A stretch of 64,000 nucleotides of DNA, taken from Mycobacterium sp. IS-1590. GTDB lineage: Bacteria > Actinomycetota > Actinomycetes > Mycobacteriales > Mycobacteriaceae. This document shows, piece after piece, positions 57,046 to 64,000 of the stretch; position 1 is the stretch's first letter; every line of letters begins with the position of its first letter. The stretch is from assembly GCF_001500025.1 (NCBI RefSeq), contig NZ_LQIW01000012.1, positions 310,001 to 374,000 on the forward strand. The letters run 5' to 3'. Under the pieces are notes generated by a model, which worked only from the letters and a program-made list of their open reading frames with translations, had not been told where the DNA came from and searched no databases. A program made the position numbers and the translations under genes.

Positions 57046-58496
57046 GACGGTTCTCCGACGTGCGGAGCCGGGGGCGCCGGTGAATTCGGTAATGCCGGCG
57101 GTGCCGGCGAATTCGGAAGTACCGGCGGTGCCGGTGAATCCGGTCGCTCGGCGGGCAGCAGCATGTTCTGCAGGGTCGGCGGACCGGGTGGTGCAGGTGC
57201 AGCGAGTGGTACGGGCGGGATGCCCGGCGGTGGCGGTGGCGCTCCCCAGCCCGGAGGCGGCGGTATGTCGCCGATTCCCGTGTAGGCCGACACCGCGGGC
57301 GGGGGCTCAGGCTGATCGTCGGGGGGCCCACCCGCACCGGGCATCAGCTCCGGCTCCGAATACCGCAGCATGTACGGCGGCGGGTTCGACGTCAGGAACA
57401 GGCTGAACGGGAACGGCACATTGTTGATACTCGCTGTGCGCAGGCCGGGCCCGAGGTACTGCGAGCACAGCTTGCCGGTGGTCGGCGAGGTGACGTTCTG
57501 CAGCGCTCCGATCATGCCGCAGAACGCCCACACCGGATTCGACAGGTTGTTGAGCACGAACACGCCGCTGGCGGCCCCGGTGCGCGGGTCGAACATGTTG
57601 ACCGCGTTGGCGATCGAGTGCGGCGCGATGTGCAGGACGTTTTCCAGCGCCATGCGGTTGTCGACGAGGTTCTGCGTGACGTTGGCCAGCCGCTGGATCT
57701 GTTCGGCGGTCTGGTCGCGCGTGCCCCGGATGAATCGAGTGGTTTCGCCGACGACGTCGGACAGATTCCTCAATGCGGCGTCGAGATCGGATCGGCTGTC
57801 GTCGACCACGCTTGTCAACGTCGCGAGCCTGTCCTGGAGTTGCACGATCTGCTCGTTGCTGTCGCGCAACGCGGTGACGAACGCCTGCAGGTGGTTGATG
57901 GTGTCGACGATGTTGCCGCTACCGTCGGCCAGTATGCGACCGACTCCGGAGAGTTGCGCAAGCGTTTGACGCAGTTTGTCGCCGTTGCCGTCGAGCGCAT
58001 TGGCCGCGCTGTCGATGAACCTGCCGACCGAACCGGTCGACATGCCCTCGGCGGGGCCGAGGTCCGTCGCCAGGCGCATCAGCTGCTCTTTGACCTCGTT
58101 CCATTCGACCGGAACGGCCGTGCGGCTCAACGGGATGACGGCTCCGTCGGCCATCGCGGGCCCGGATTCGTAGGCGGGCGTCAGCTGAACGTATCGCGCC
58201 GAGACCAGGTTCTGGGCGACGATCACCGCCTTCGCGTCAGCGGGCACCTTGATGCCGTGGTCGACGGCCAACCTCATCTCCGCCTGGGTGCCGAGCGGTT
58301 TGATGGACTCGATCGAACCCACCCTGACCCCGGCGATCCTCACCTCGTCACCGGGGTAGATGGCGGTGGCCGTGGTGAACTGGGCGGTGATGGTCGTGGG
58401 TCGGAACACGGTCTGCCGGATCACGACCACGACTCCGCCGGCGAGCGCCACCGCCAGTGCGACCGCGAGTGCGCGCTTCACCCAGGCGCTGTTCAT
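57042..58496 (-). CDS. mceD: MCE family protein, position D
   Basis: A 484-residue MCE protein: N-terminal anchor (ALAVALAVALAGGVVVVI), MCE domain (TTITAQFTTATAIYPGDEVRIAGVRVGSIESI), helical domain, and a proline-rich C-terminal tail (about 400-484, runs of PPPP and PAPP). ATG 58496 overlaps the mceC stop; a start at 58511 would lie inside mceC. It would be one ring subunit of the MCE hexamer. Confidence 0.91.
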   Translation of the reverse strand: MNSAWVKRALAVALAVALAGGVVVVIRQTVFRPTTITAQFTTATAIYPGDEVRIAGVRVGSIESIKPLGTQAEMRLAVDHGIKVPADAKAVIVAQNLVSARYVQLTPAYESGPAMADGAVIPLSRTAVPVEWNEVKEQLMRLATDLGPAEGMSTGSVGRFIDSAANALDGNGDKLRQTLAQLSGVGRILADGSGNIVDTINHLQAFVTALRDSNEQIVQLQDRLATLTSVVDDSRSDLDAALRNLSDVVGETTRFIRGTRDQTAEQIQRLANVTQNLVDNRMALENVLHIAPHSIANAVNMFDPRTGAASGVFVLNNLSNPVWAFCGMIGALQNVTSPTTGKLCSQYLGPGLRTASINNVPFPFSLFLTSNPPPYMLRYSEPELMPGAGGPPDDQPEPPPAVSAYTGIGDIPPPPGWGAPPPPPGIPPVPLAAPAPPGPPTLQNMLLPAERPDSPAPPVLPNSPAPPALPNSPAPPAPHVGEPS

Positions 58497-59593
58497 CGGC
58501 CCGGTCCCCACTGCTCGTGGGGCATCGGGATTCCGTTGTAGGGGAACGGAAGCTCGGCGCGCGGTCCGGCGTTGTCGGGTGGCTGGCCGGCGTTGACCCC
58601 GCGCCGGAACCCGAACGCATAATCGAAGAACGGCTGGAAGATCTCGGCGAAGAAGATGTTGGGGATGTAGGCCTGGTAGTACGGACCGTTACCGATCGTC
58701 TCGCCCAACGTGATCTGGAACTTCGCCAGCCCGGGAAGCGCCTTGGCGATGTTGTCGCGGTTGCGCTCCAAAATCTCGGTGACGCCGTTGAGCTTCTCCA
58801 ACGTGGGGGCGAGCTCCTTCTCATTGTCGGCGATGACGCCGGACAGCTGCTGGGACAACGCCGAGGTGTGCGCGAGCAGTTCGACGATGGCGTAGCGCCG
58901 CGCCGACAGCACCGACACCAGGTCGTTGGCGTTGAGGATCAGCGTGTTCACCTGCTGGCTGCGGTCCGACAGGATCTCGGTGACATCGGCGCCGTTCTCG
59001 AGCAGGTCCCCCAGTGTTTCGTCACGGTCGTTGATCGCCTTGGATACCCGGGTCAACCCGTCGAATGCCGGGCCCAGCTGCGGTGCCACCTGGTCCAGGG
59101 TCGCCGCCAAGGTGTCCAACGACTGGTTCAACGACGCGGTGTCGGTGCCCGCGGTGTTGCTCGTCAGCTCGCTGACCGCCTCGGTCAACGAATACGGGGA
59201 TGCGGTGCGCGACACGGGGATCACATCCATCGGGTGCAGCGACCCCTCGCCCTTGGATTCGAGGGTCACGACCCGCTCACCGAGCAGTGTTCCGGTCCTG
59301 ATGTGTGCGGTGGTGTCCGATCCCAGCGCCACCGAGCCGTCGACCACCAACGTCACCAATGCGTTGCGTCCTTGGAGCGCTACGCTGGACACGGTACCCA
59401 CCTTGATGCCCGAGATCGTCACGTCGTTGCCCGCTGCCAGCCCCCCGGCGTCAGCGAACTGCGCCTGATACCGCACCGCGGTCGCCCATGACACCAGTCG
59501 TTCCGGAGCGAGCCCGACGGCGATGACGAGGACGATCAGCACCACGCCGAGGATCCCGGCGCGAATGAGTTGTCTGCCACGGTATTTCAGCAT
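58493..59593 (-). CDS. mceC: MCE family protein, position C
   Basis: A 366-residue MCE protein: membrane anchor (about 9-32, IRAGILGVVLIVLVIAVGLAP), MCE domain (YQAQFADAGGLAAGNDVTISGIKVGTVSSV) and helical domain with many LSxQLxxV-type repeats. ATG 59593 overlaps the mceB stop (ATGA). No long tail is present. Confidence 0.91.
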   Translation of the reverse strand: MLKYRGRQLIRAGILGVVLIVLVIAVGLAPERLVSWATAVRYQAQFADAGGLAAGNDVTISGIKVGTVSSVALQGRNALVTLVVDGSVALGSDTTAHIRTGTLLGERVVTLESKGEGSLHPMDVIPVSRTASPYSLTEAVSELTSNTAGTDTASLNQSLDTLAATLDQVAPQLGPAFDGLTRVSKAINDRDETLGDLLENGADVTEILSDRSQQVNTLILNANDLVSVLSARRYAIVELLAHTSALSQQLSGVIADNEKELAPTLEKLNGVTEILERNRDNIAKALPGLAKFQITLGETIGNGPYYQAYIPNIFFAEIFQPFFDYAFGFRRGVNAGQPPDNAGPRAELPFPYNGIPMPHEQWGPGR

Positions 59594-60618
59594 CAGGGTT
59601 CGGTGCACCTCCCGTTTTCCTGCTTGATCCATGGGAAGACGGCGGTGCGGCCTTGCAGGTCGGTCACCCGCCACTTCAGCTCGCAGATGTAGTAATTGAA
59701 GAAGCTGCCGTACGACCCGGTCCGGATCAGTTTGCGATAGTTCTCGGGCGCCTTCTGCAGGCTGGTGTCGAGCCGGTCCTTCTGGAAGTCGAGGTTGGGG
59801 GCCAACCGGGCGAGTTCGTCGACGGTGCCGGCCAGCGGCGCGCGCACATCGGTGAGGAGGTCGGCCACCGAGGCCGAGCCGCTGTTCAGCGATTCGATCG
59901 CGGTGCCGATCGGGTCACGTTCCGCTGCCAGCTCCGTGACGAGCTTCTCCAGACGGTCGACCGTGCCCGAGAACTTGTCGCCTTCCCGATTCAGGGTGGC
60001 AAGCAGGGTGCGCAGATTCTCGATGAGCGCCTGGATCATCTGGTTGTGCTCGGCAAGCGCCGTGGTGAAGCCCGAGGTGTTGTTCAACAACGACTGCAGG
60101 GTGCCGCCCTGCCCCTGGAAGATCTGGATGAGGGACGCCGACAGCGCGTTCACGTCTTGCGGATTCAATCCCCGGATAACGGGTTTGAGTCCGCCGAGCA
60201 AGAGGTCGAGGTCGAGTGCGCCCTGGGTCCGCTCCGACGGAATCTCAGAACCGGGGGGAAGCGGCGTTCCGTCCGGTCCCTCGATCAGTTCCAGGTATCG
60301 GTCGCCGACCAGGTTCAGGTACCGGACCGCCGCCCGCGTACCGGTGGTCATGCGCACATTAGGGTCGGCGTCGAAGCTGACCAACGCCGTCTTGTCCGGA
60401 CGGAGTTTGACGCCGTTGACCGTTCCGACCCGCATCCCGGCGACCCGCACGGACTGTCCGGTCTTCAGCCGGGAGGCGTCGGCGAACACGGCCGTGTAAT
60501 CCTTGGTGCTGCCGGTCTGGTACTGGCCGAAGATGAAGAACAGCGACGCGGTCAGCAACGTCATCACGAGCGCGAAGAGGCCGAACTTGATCAGGGTCGG
60601 CCGCAGCGAACGCCTCAT
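59593..60618 (-). CDS. mceB: MCE family protein, position B
   Basis: A 341-residue MCE protein: anchor (about 10-30, IKFGLFALVMTLLTASLFFIF), MCE domain (YTAVFADASRLKTGQSVRVAGMRVGTVNGV), helical region, and a short C-terminal part with two Cys (YYICELKW and NGRCTEP). ATG 60618 overlaps the mceA stop by 4 bases. The length is standard for MceB. Confidence 0.92.
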   Translation of the reverse strand: MRRSLRPTLIKFGLFALVMTLLTASLFFIFGQYQTGSTKDYTAVFADASRLKTGQSVRVAGMRVGTVNGVKLRPDKTALVSFDADPNVRMTTGTRAAVRYLNLVGDRYLELIEGPDGTPLPPGSEIPSERTQGALDLDLLLGGLKPVIRGLNPQDVNALSASLIQIFQGQGGTLQSLLNNTSGFTTALAEHNQMIQALIENLRTLLATLNREGDKFSGTVDRLEKLVTELAAERDPIGTAIESLNSGSASVADLLTDVRAPLAGTVDELARLAPNLDFQKDRLDTSLQKAPENYRKLIRTGSYGSFFNYYICELKWRVTDLQGRTAVFPWIKQENGRCTEP

Positions 60619-61808
60619 CCCGGCATCCCGATCTGTGCTGTATTGCGGGGCGGACCAGCGGTTTCGGTGTCGGGGAACATGATCTGCTTGATGATGTCGG
60701 CGTTGAGGATGATGCCCGGGTAGGTGCGTCGCCACGGATTGGTTCCGGTGTCGGCCACGACATACGGCGCGACGGTCTCGAACGGCAGCTTCGGCAGTCC
60801 GGTGCACTGCGGACCGCCCTCGGCGCCGGCCTTGGGCAGATCCAGGGGGTAGCGGTACCGCTCCTGGGCCCACAGGAAGCCGGCCAGCACCTCGACGCCC
60901 GGCGCTTTCAACGGTGGGAGGTGCGACGCCTCGACAATGCCGGCCAGCGCACACCACAGCGCCTGGTTGTACTCGTTGGTCAATGCCGTTGTCGGGACCA
61001 GCAGCCGCGCAACCTCGGTCAGCGACTGACGATTCTGCCCGATCACCTCGTTACCGACGTCGGCCAGCCCGATCACGCTGACGAGCGCCGCGTCGAGGTC
61101 GTCCTGTTTGTCGACGATGGATTCGCTGATGGTCGCCGCGTTGTCGGCGATCGACACGAAATCCCCTGTCGCCTCGGCATATGCGCGAAGCACGCCAGGA
61201 GCCAGTTCCAGGTCGCGGTTCAGCGCGGGCAGGCTGGGTTCCAGCGTCGCCAGGTAGGAATCGAGGTCGGAGAGCATCTGACCGAACTTCTGCCCGCGAC
61301 CGGAAACGGCCTGCGCAATCGCGTTGAGCGTGGCATTCAACTTCGTCGGCTCGATCGTGGACAGCACCGAGGTCAGTTGTTCGAAGACGGTGTTCACCTC
61401 GACCATCACGTGCTGGGCCTGAATCACTTGGCCGGCGCGCAGCGATTGCGGTGACGGATCGTCGGGGAAGACGAACTGCACTTGCTTGGCGCCGAACACC
61501 GTGGGTGACGCGATGTCGACCAGTGCGTTGGCCGGAACGGCGTCCAGGCGTGAGGGATCCATCGCCAGATGCAGCGCCGCCTCACCGCTCGGGAGTGATT
61601 CGATCGCCTCGACCCGTCCGACCTGGACTCCGCGGACCTGCACCTTGGCATCCGGATTCATCACCAGACCGGCGCGCTGCGAAATGACCGTCACCGGAAC
61701 GGTATCGGCGAAGTCGCCGCGAAACAGACTCGCCGCCAACGCGAAAACCGCCACGATCGCAACAATCGAAGCCAACCCGACGAGTGGCCGGAGCAGATAG
61801 CGCATCAC
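60615..61808 (-). CDS. mceA: MCE family protein, position A (first gene of operon)
   Basis: A 397-residue MCE protein: N-terminal anchor (LVGLASIVAIVAVFALAASLF), MCE domain (VPVTVISQRAGLVMNPDAKVQVRGVQVGRVEAI), helical region and a C-terminal domain with two Cys (LWCALAG and PQCTGLP). It is the first MCE gene, but no yrbEA/yrbEB permease genes precede it. The start is GTG 61808 or ATG 61805; GGGAG lies 6 or 9 bases upstream. The regulon promoter F is about 100 bases upstream. Confidence 0.9.
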   Translation of the reverse strand: MMRYLLRPLVGLASIVAIVAVFALAASLFRGDFADTVPVTVISQRAGLVMNPDAKVQVRGVQVGRVEAIESLPSGEAALHLAMDPSRLDAVPANALVDIASPTVFGAKQVQFVFPDDPSPQSLRAGQVIQAQHVMVEVNTVFEQLTSVLSTIEPTKLNATLNAIAQAVSGRGQKFGQMLSDLDSYLATLEPSLPALNRDLELAPGVLRAYAEATGDFVSIADNAATISESIVDKQDDLDAALVSVIGLADVGNEVIGQNRQSLTEVARLLVPTTALTNEYNQALWCALAGIVEASHLPPLKAPGVEVLAGFLWAQERYRYPLDLPKAGAEGGPQCTGLPKLPFETVAPYVVADTGTNPWRRTYPGIILNADIIKQIMFPDTETAGPPRNTAQIGMPG

Positions 61809-62404
61809 CGACCGCTCCCACGCTCATGCCCGAGGTGTCCCGCACCGCACCCCGTCGGTCGGTATGACAAGCCCGCTTTCCCCCCATTGTGCGATCCAGG
61901 ACGGTGCAGGACTTTACGCCGGAACATATCTTTGGGTCACTCGCTCCCGTTACCACGTGGAAATTCTCTGGTCGCGGAATCCTCTTTCAGACAGTTAGAA
62001 GGGTAACAATTGTTTGCTGTCCAAGAATCTCACACAGTTCAGCGCAGTTCAACCAGTAAAAATGGGACACTTCGCGGTTGTCTGTCTCACGCCCGTGACT
62101 TATCCGGCCAGCGTGTCATCTGTGTCGGCAACCAGGGAATTACGGAACAATGATTAGGCCCATCACAGGCGATGTTCAGCGCAACCCCAAGTCGACGGAA
62201 ACCACCGCGTCGTCGTCGGCGCCACCCAATGGTGCCGTGCGACGGCCCCCCGACGAAGCCAATTGGCAATTTTTGTGAGAATAGAGACGGTCGGTCTTGG
62301 AGAGCCGGCGGGGTTTTCGTTACGGCCAATAGTGTTGGCGTTCGGGGGACTTAGCGGCGCAAGCTTCAATGGCGCTGCGCGGGCTGGGCGATCGGCAGGT
62401 TCGG
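61809..62404. other. Gene-free interval between mceA and DUF2469
   Basis: About 600 bases with no convincing gene. Its left third holds promoter F. The region 61960-62060 is AT-richer than its surroundings. The remainder shows only short frames with unnatural composition. No yrbE remnant or transposon end was recognised. It is the right junction between the accessory island and the conserved block. Confidence 0.5.
61911..61939 (-). promoter_or_regulatory. Regulon promoter F (mce operon)
   Basis: Minus strand: TGACCC (-35, 61934-61939), 17-base spacer AAAGATATGTTCCGGCG, TAAAGT (-10, 61911-61916). The spacer carries the regulon motif (forward GGAACATATCTTTGGGTCA). It implies a 5' leader of about 95 bases before mceA. 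Confidence 0.62.
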
Positions 62405-62710
62405 CTACTCCGGGAGCCGCAATTCGGGCTTTTCCACCTCTTCGATATTGACGTCTTTGAAGGTGATCACCCGTACCTGTTTGACGAAGCGGGCCGGCCG
62501 GTACATGTCCCATACCCAGGCGTCGGCCAACCGCAGCTCGAAGTAGACCTCGCCGTCGGAGTTGCGGGGTACCAGTTCGACGCTGTTGGCCAGGTAGAAC
62601 CTTCGCTCGGTTTCCACCACGTAACTGAATTGGCCGACGATGTCCTTGTATTCGCGGTAGAGCGAGAGCTCCATCTCGGTTTCATATTTCTCGAGATCTT
62701 CGGCACTCAT
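62405..62710 (-). CDS. DUF2469 family protein (Rv2901c-like)
   Basis: A 101-residue acidic protein (MSAEDLEKYETEMELSLYREYKDIVGQFSYVV start, AWVWDMYRPARFVKQVRVITFKDVNIEE) almost universal in actinobacteria next to rnhB. The function is unknown. It follows rnhB and lepB in the same direction, as in M. tuberculosis. The high conservation makes the start at 62710 secure. Confidence 0.9.
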   Translation of the reverse strand: MSAEDLEKYETEMELSLYREYKDIVGQFSYVVETERRFYLANSVELVPRNSDGEVYFELRLADAWVWDMYRPARFVKQVRVITFKDVNIEEVEKPELRLPE

Positions 62711-62765
62711 CGGCTCAGCTGTCCTTCATCTTGCTCGCTGCCCCCTTGTTGGCTCCCATTGTCCC

Positions 62766-63497
62766 CTACCCCGCTTCGTCACATTGATCCGGTGGACCCA
62801 CCTGGCAGGAGTCCACCAGTTCGGTCACCACCCTGATTCCTGCTTTCGTGGCCACCCGACGGACGTTGATGAACGAGTGCCGGTGCTGACTACAGGGCCC
62901 CAGCTCGGCAAGCGCCGCGCTGTGCGCGGGCGTGCTGTAGCCCTTGTGGAGGGCGAAACCGTAACCGGGGTGTTCGGCCTCCATCTTCACCATCAAGCGG
63001 TCACGGCTGACCTTGGCCAGCACGCTGGCCGCCGCGATGCACGCCGCTGCCGCATCACCACCGACCACCGGAAGCGATGGCGCCGGCAGGCCGGGCACGC
63101 GGAAACCGTCGGACAACACATAGCCGGGTCGCACGGACAGGCCCGCGACCGCGCGGCGCATGCCCTCGATGTTGGCCACGTGCACGCCGCGCCGATCGAC
63201 CTCATGCGAGGGGATGAACACCACGTGGTAGGCAAGGGCGTAGCGCCGAATCAAAGGGAAAAGGCGCTCACGCTCCTTTTCGTTGAGCTTCTTCGAGTCG
63301 TCGAGCGCCGAGAGGCTTTCCAACCGATTCGGGCCGAGGACACAGGCCGCGACGACAAGGGGCCCAGCACACGCACCACGGCCGACCTCATCGACGCCGG
63401 CCACCGGTCCGAGACCACTGCGATAGAGCGCAGATTCCAGAGTGCGCAGCCCCGAGGACTTCCGGATCACAGTGCGCGGAGGCCATGTCGCCGGCAA
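62766..63497 (-). CDS. rnhB: Ribonuclease HII
   Basis: A 243-residue RNase HII that removes RNA from RNA-DNA hybrids and single ribonucleotides. The catalytic acid pair is in [13 protein letters not shown] (Asp36, Glu37), with further acids in VLSDGFRV and [21 protein letters not shown]. It begins with TTG at 63497, eight bases after AGGAG. The N-terminus ([23 protein letters not shown]) agrees with the mycobacterial family, supporting the TTG. It lies 27 bases after lepB. Confidence 0.93.
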   Translation of the reverse strand: MPATWPPRTVIRKSSGLRTLESALYRSGLGPVAGVDEVGRGACAGPLVVAACVLGPNRLESLSALDDSKKLNEKERERLFPLIRRYALAYHVVFIPSHEVDRRGVHVANIEGMRRAVAGLSVRPGYVLSDGFRVPGLPAPSLPVVGGDAAAACIAAASVLAKVSRDRLMVKMEAEHPGYGFALHKGYSTPAHSAALAELGPCSQHRHSFINVRRVATKAGIRVVTELVDSCQVGPPDQCDEAG

Positions 63498-63524
63498 GAA
63501 CAGCTCTCCTAGTTGCGTCTGGCG

Positions 63525-64000
63525 TTACGTCTGCGGGTTCACGCTGCCCACGCCACCCCAGCGGGAAGGGGGCCACGCGATGAACCGCGCCTTTCCGATC
63601 ACATTGTCCACCGGGACGGTGCCCGCCATCGGATCGCCCGTGCACAGCAGACCCTTCTGAGCGTCGACCGGGGTGTTGGTGCAGTGCGCGCGGGAATCAG
63701 CCGAGTGGGTGCGGTTGTCCCCCATCACCCACAACCGGCCTTCGGGCACCTCAACCGGCCCGAACTCATTCCCCAGGCAGGGGTAGACGGCGGGGTCGGC
63801 CCGCATGGTGTCGGGGTCCAGGTACGGCTCGTCGAGCCGCTTACCGTCGACGGTCAACCCGGTCGTCGCGCGACATTCCACGGTCTGGCCGCCCACCGCG
63901 ATGATCCGCTTGACGAGATCGTTCTCGTCGGGCGGGACGAACCCGATGACCGAGAGCGCGTTCTGCGCCCAGCGGATCGCGGTGTTTTCCGAGCGGATCG
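63525..64000 (-). CDS. lepB: Signal peptidase I, N-terminus cut by window edge
   Basis: The C-terminal 158 residues of type I signal peptidase, the membrane enzyme that removes Sec signal peptides. Visible are the catalytic Lys region DLVKRIIAVGGQTVECR and the conserved WVMGDNRTHSADSRAHC box; the catalytic Ser is beyond the window. The frame is open to position 64000. The loop between the boxes contains paired Cys, as in mycobacterial LepB. It is the first gene of lepB-rnhB-DUF2469. Confidence 0.93.
   Translation of the reverse strand, partial: IRSENTAIRWAQNALSVIGFVPPDENDLVKRIIAVGGQTVECRATTGLTVDGKRLDEPYLDPDTMRADPAVYPCLGNEFGPVEVPEGRLWVMGDNRTHSADSRAHCTNTPVDAQKGLLCTGDPMAGTVPVDNVIGKARFIAWPPSRWGGVGSVNPQT

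Noticed and set aside
62163..62513. Short antisense frame near the right island edge
   Set aside because: Covers most of DUF2469 upstream region in a non-coding composition; no domain, ribosome site or family resemblance.

Overview
The window is a high-GC actinobacterial chromosome segment. Its gene content points to a fast-growing Mycobacterium (Mycolicibacterium-type): an mce operon, a mycofactocin-type SDR, AveC-like proteins, small haem-binding exported proteins and an IdeR-like iron box. The two ends carry a housekeeping order known from M. tuberculosis (recalled from memory: viuB-dprA-yifB-yraN ... DUF2469-rnhB-lepB). Here that order is opened twice by accessory DNA.

Layout. (1) 1-14.9 kb: a partial siderophore-interacting protein, then a benzoate/catechol beta-ketoadipate block. 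catR-catB-catA-catC run leftward and benA-benB-benCD plus a large LuxR-type regulator run rightward from a shared promoter. pcaD-pcaI-pcaJ run leftward from a second divergent promoter shared with another LysR gene. Together they cover benzoate to 3-oxoadipyl-CoA; no thiolase and no benzoate transporter are present. BenC, a GntR-type FCD domain and BenD form one polypeptide. (2) 14.9-18 kb: dprA-yifB-yraN. (3) 18-32.8 kb: a DUF1206 membrane protein, two haem-binding exported proteins, an IdeR-boxed four-gene operon (Fe3+-type ABC transporter plus an adenylation/carrier/acyltransferase fusion), a thioesterase/CoA-transferase pair, a HAD phosphatase, and a four-gene DyP-peroxidase operon with two unrecognised partners. 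(4) 32.8-61.9 kb: a large catabolic and transport island. It has three P450s, four SDRs, an aldehyde dehydrogenase, two AveC-like membrane proteins, a signal-less ABC-type binding protein, a NorQ/NorD-like ATPase-VWA pair, a nitroreductase, a SnoaL-like protein, two DapB-fold dehydrogenases, two internally deleted luciferase-like remnants, single and tandem TetR regulators, and an mceA-F operon without yrbE genes. (5) 62.4-64 kb: DUF2469, rnhB and partial lepB.

The most notable observation is that six promoters in the island share one sequence (GAACA-N7-GG core). At four of them it sits inside the 17-base spacer of a near-identical -35/-10 promoter. This ties the P450 operon, the ATPase/VWA genes, an SDR, the nitroreductase, the DapB-like genes and the mce operon into one probable regulon, most simply under the tandem TetR encoded at 48.4 kb. 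A plausible reading is uptake by Mce and oxidation by P450/SDR/ALDH of a hydrophobic alicyclic substrate; the substrate cannot be read from the sequence. Other unusual items are an apparent ATC start codon, a leaderless 19-codon leader ORF ahead of pcaD, and a near-identical operator in the two LysR divergent promoters. No tRNA, rRNA, CRISPR array or insertion sequence was seen.
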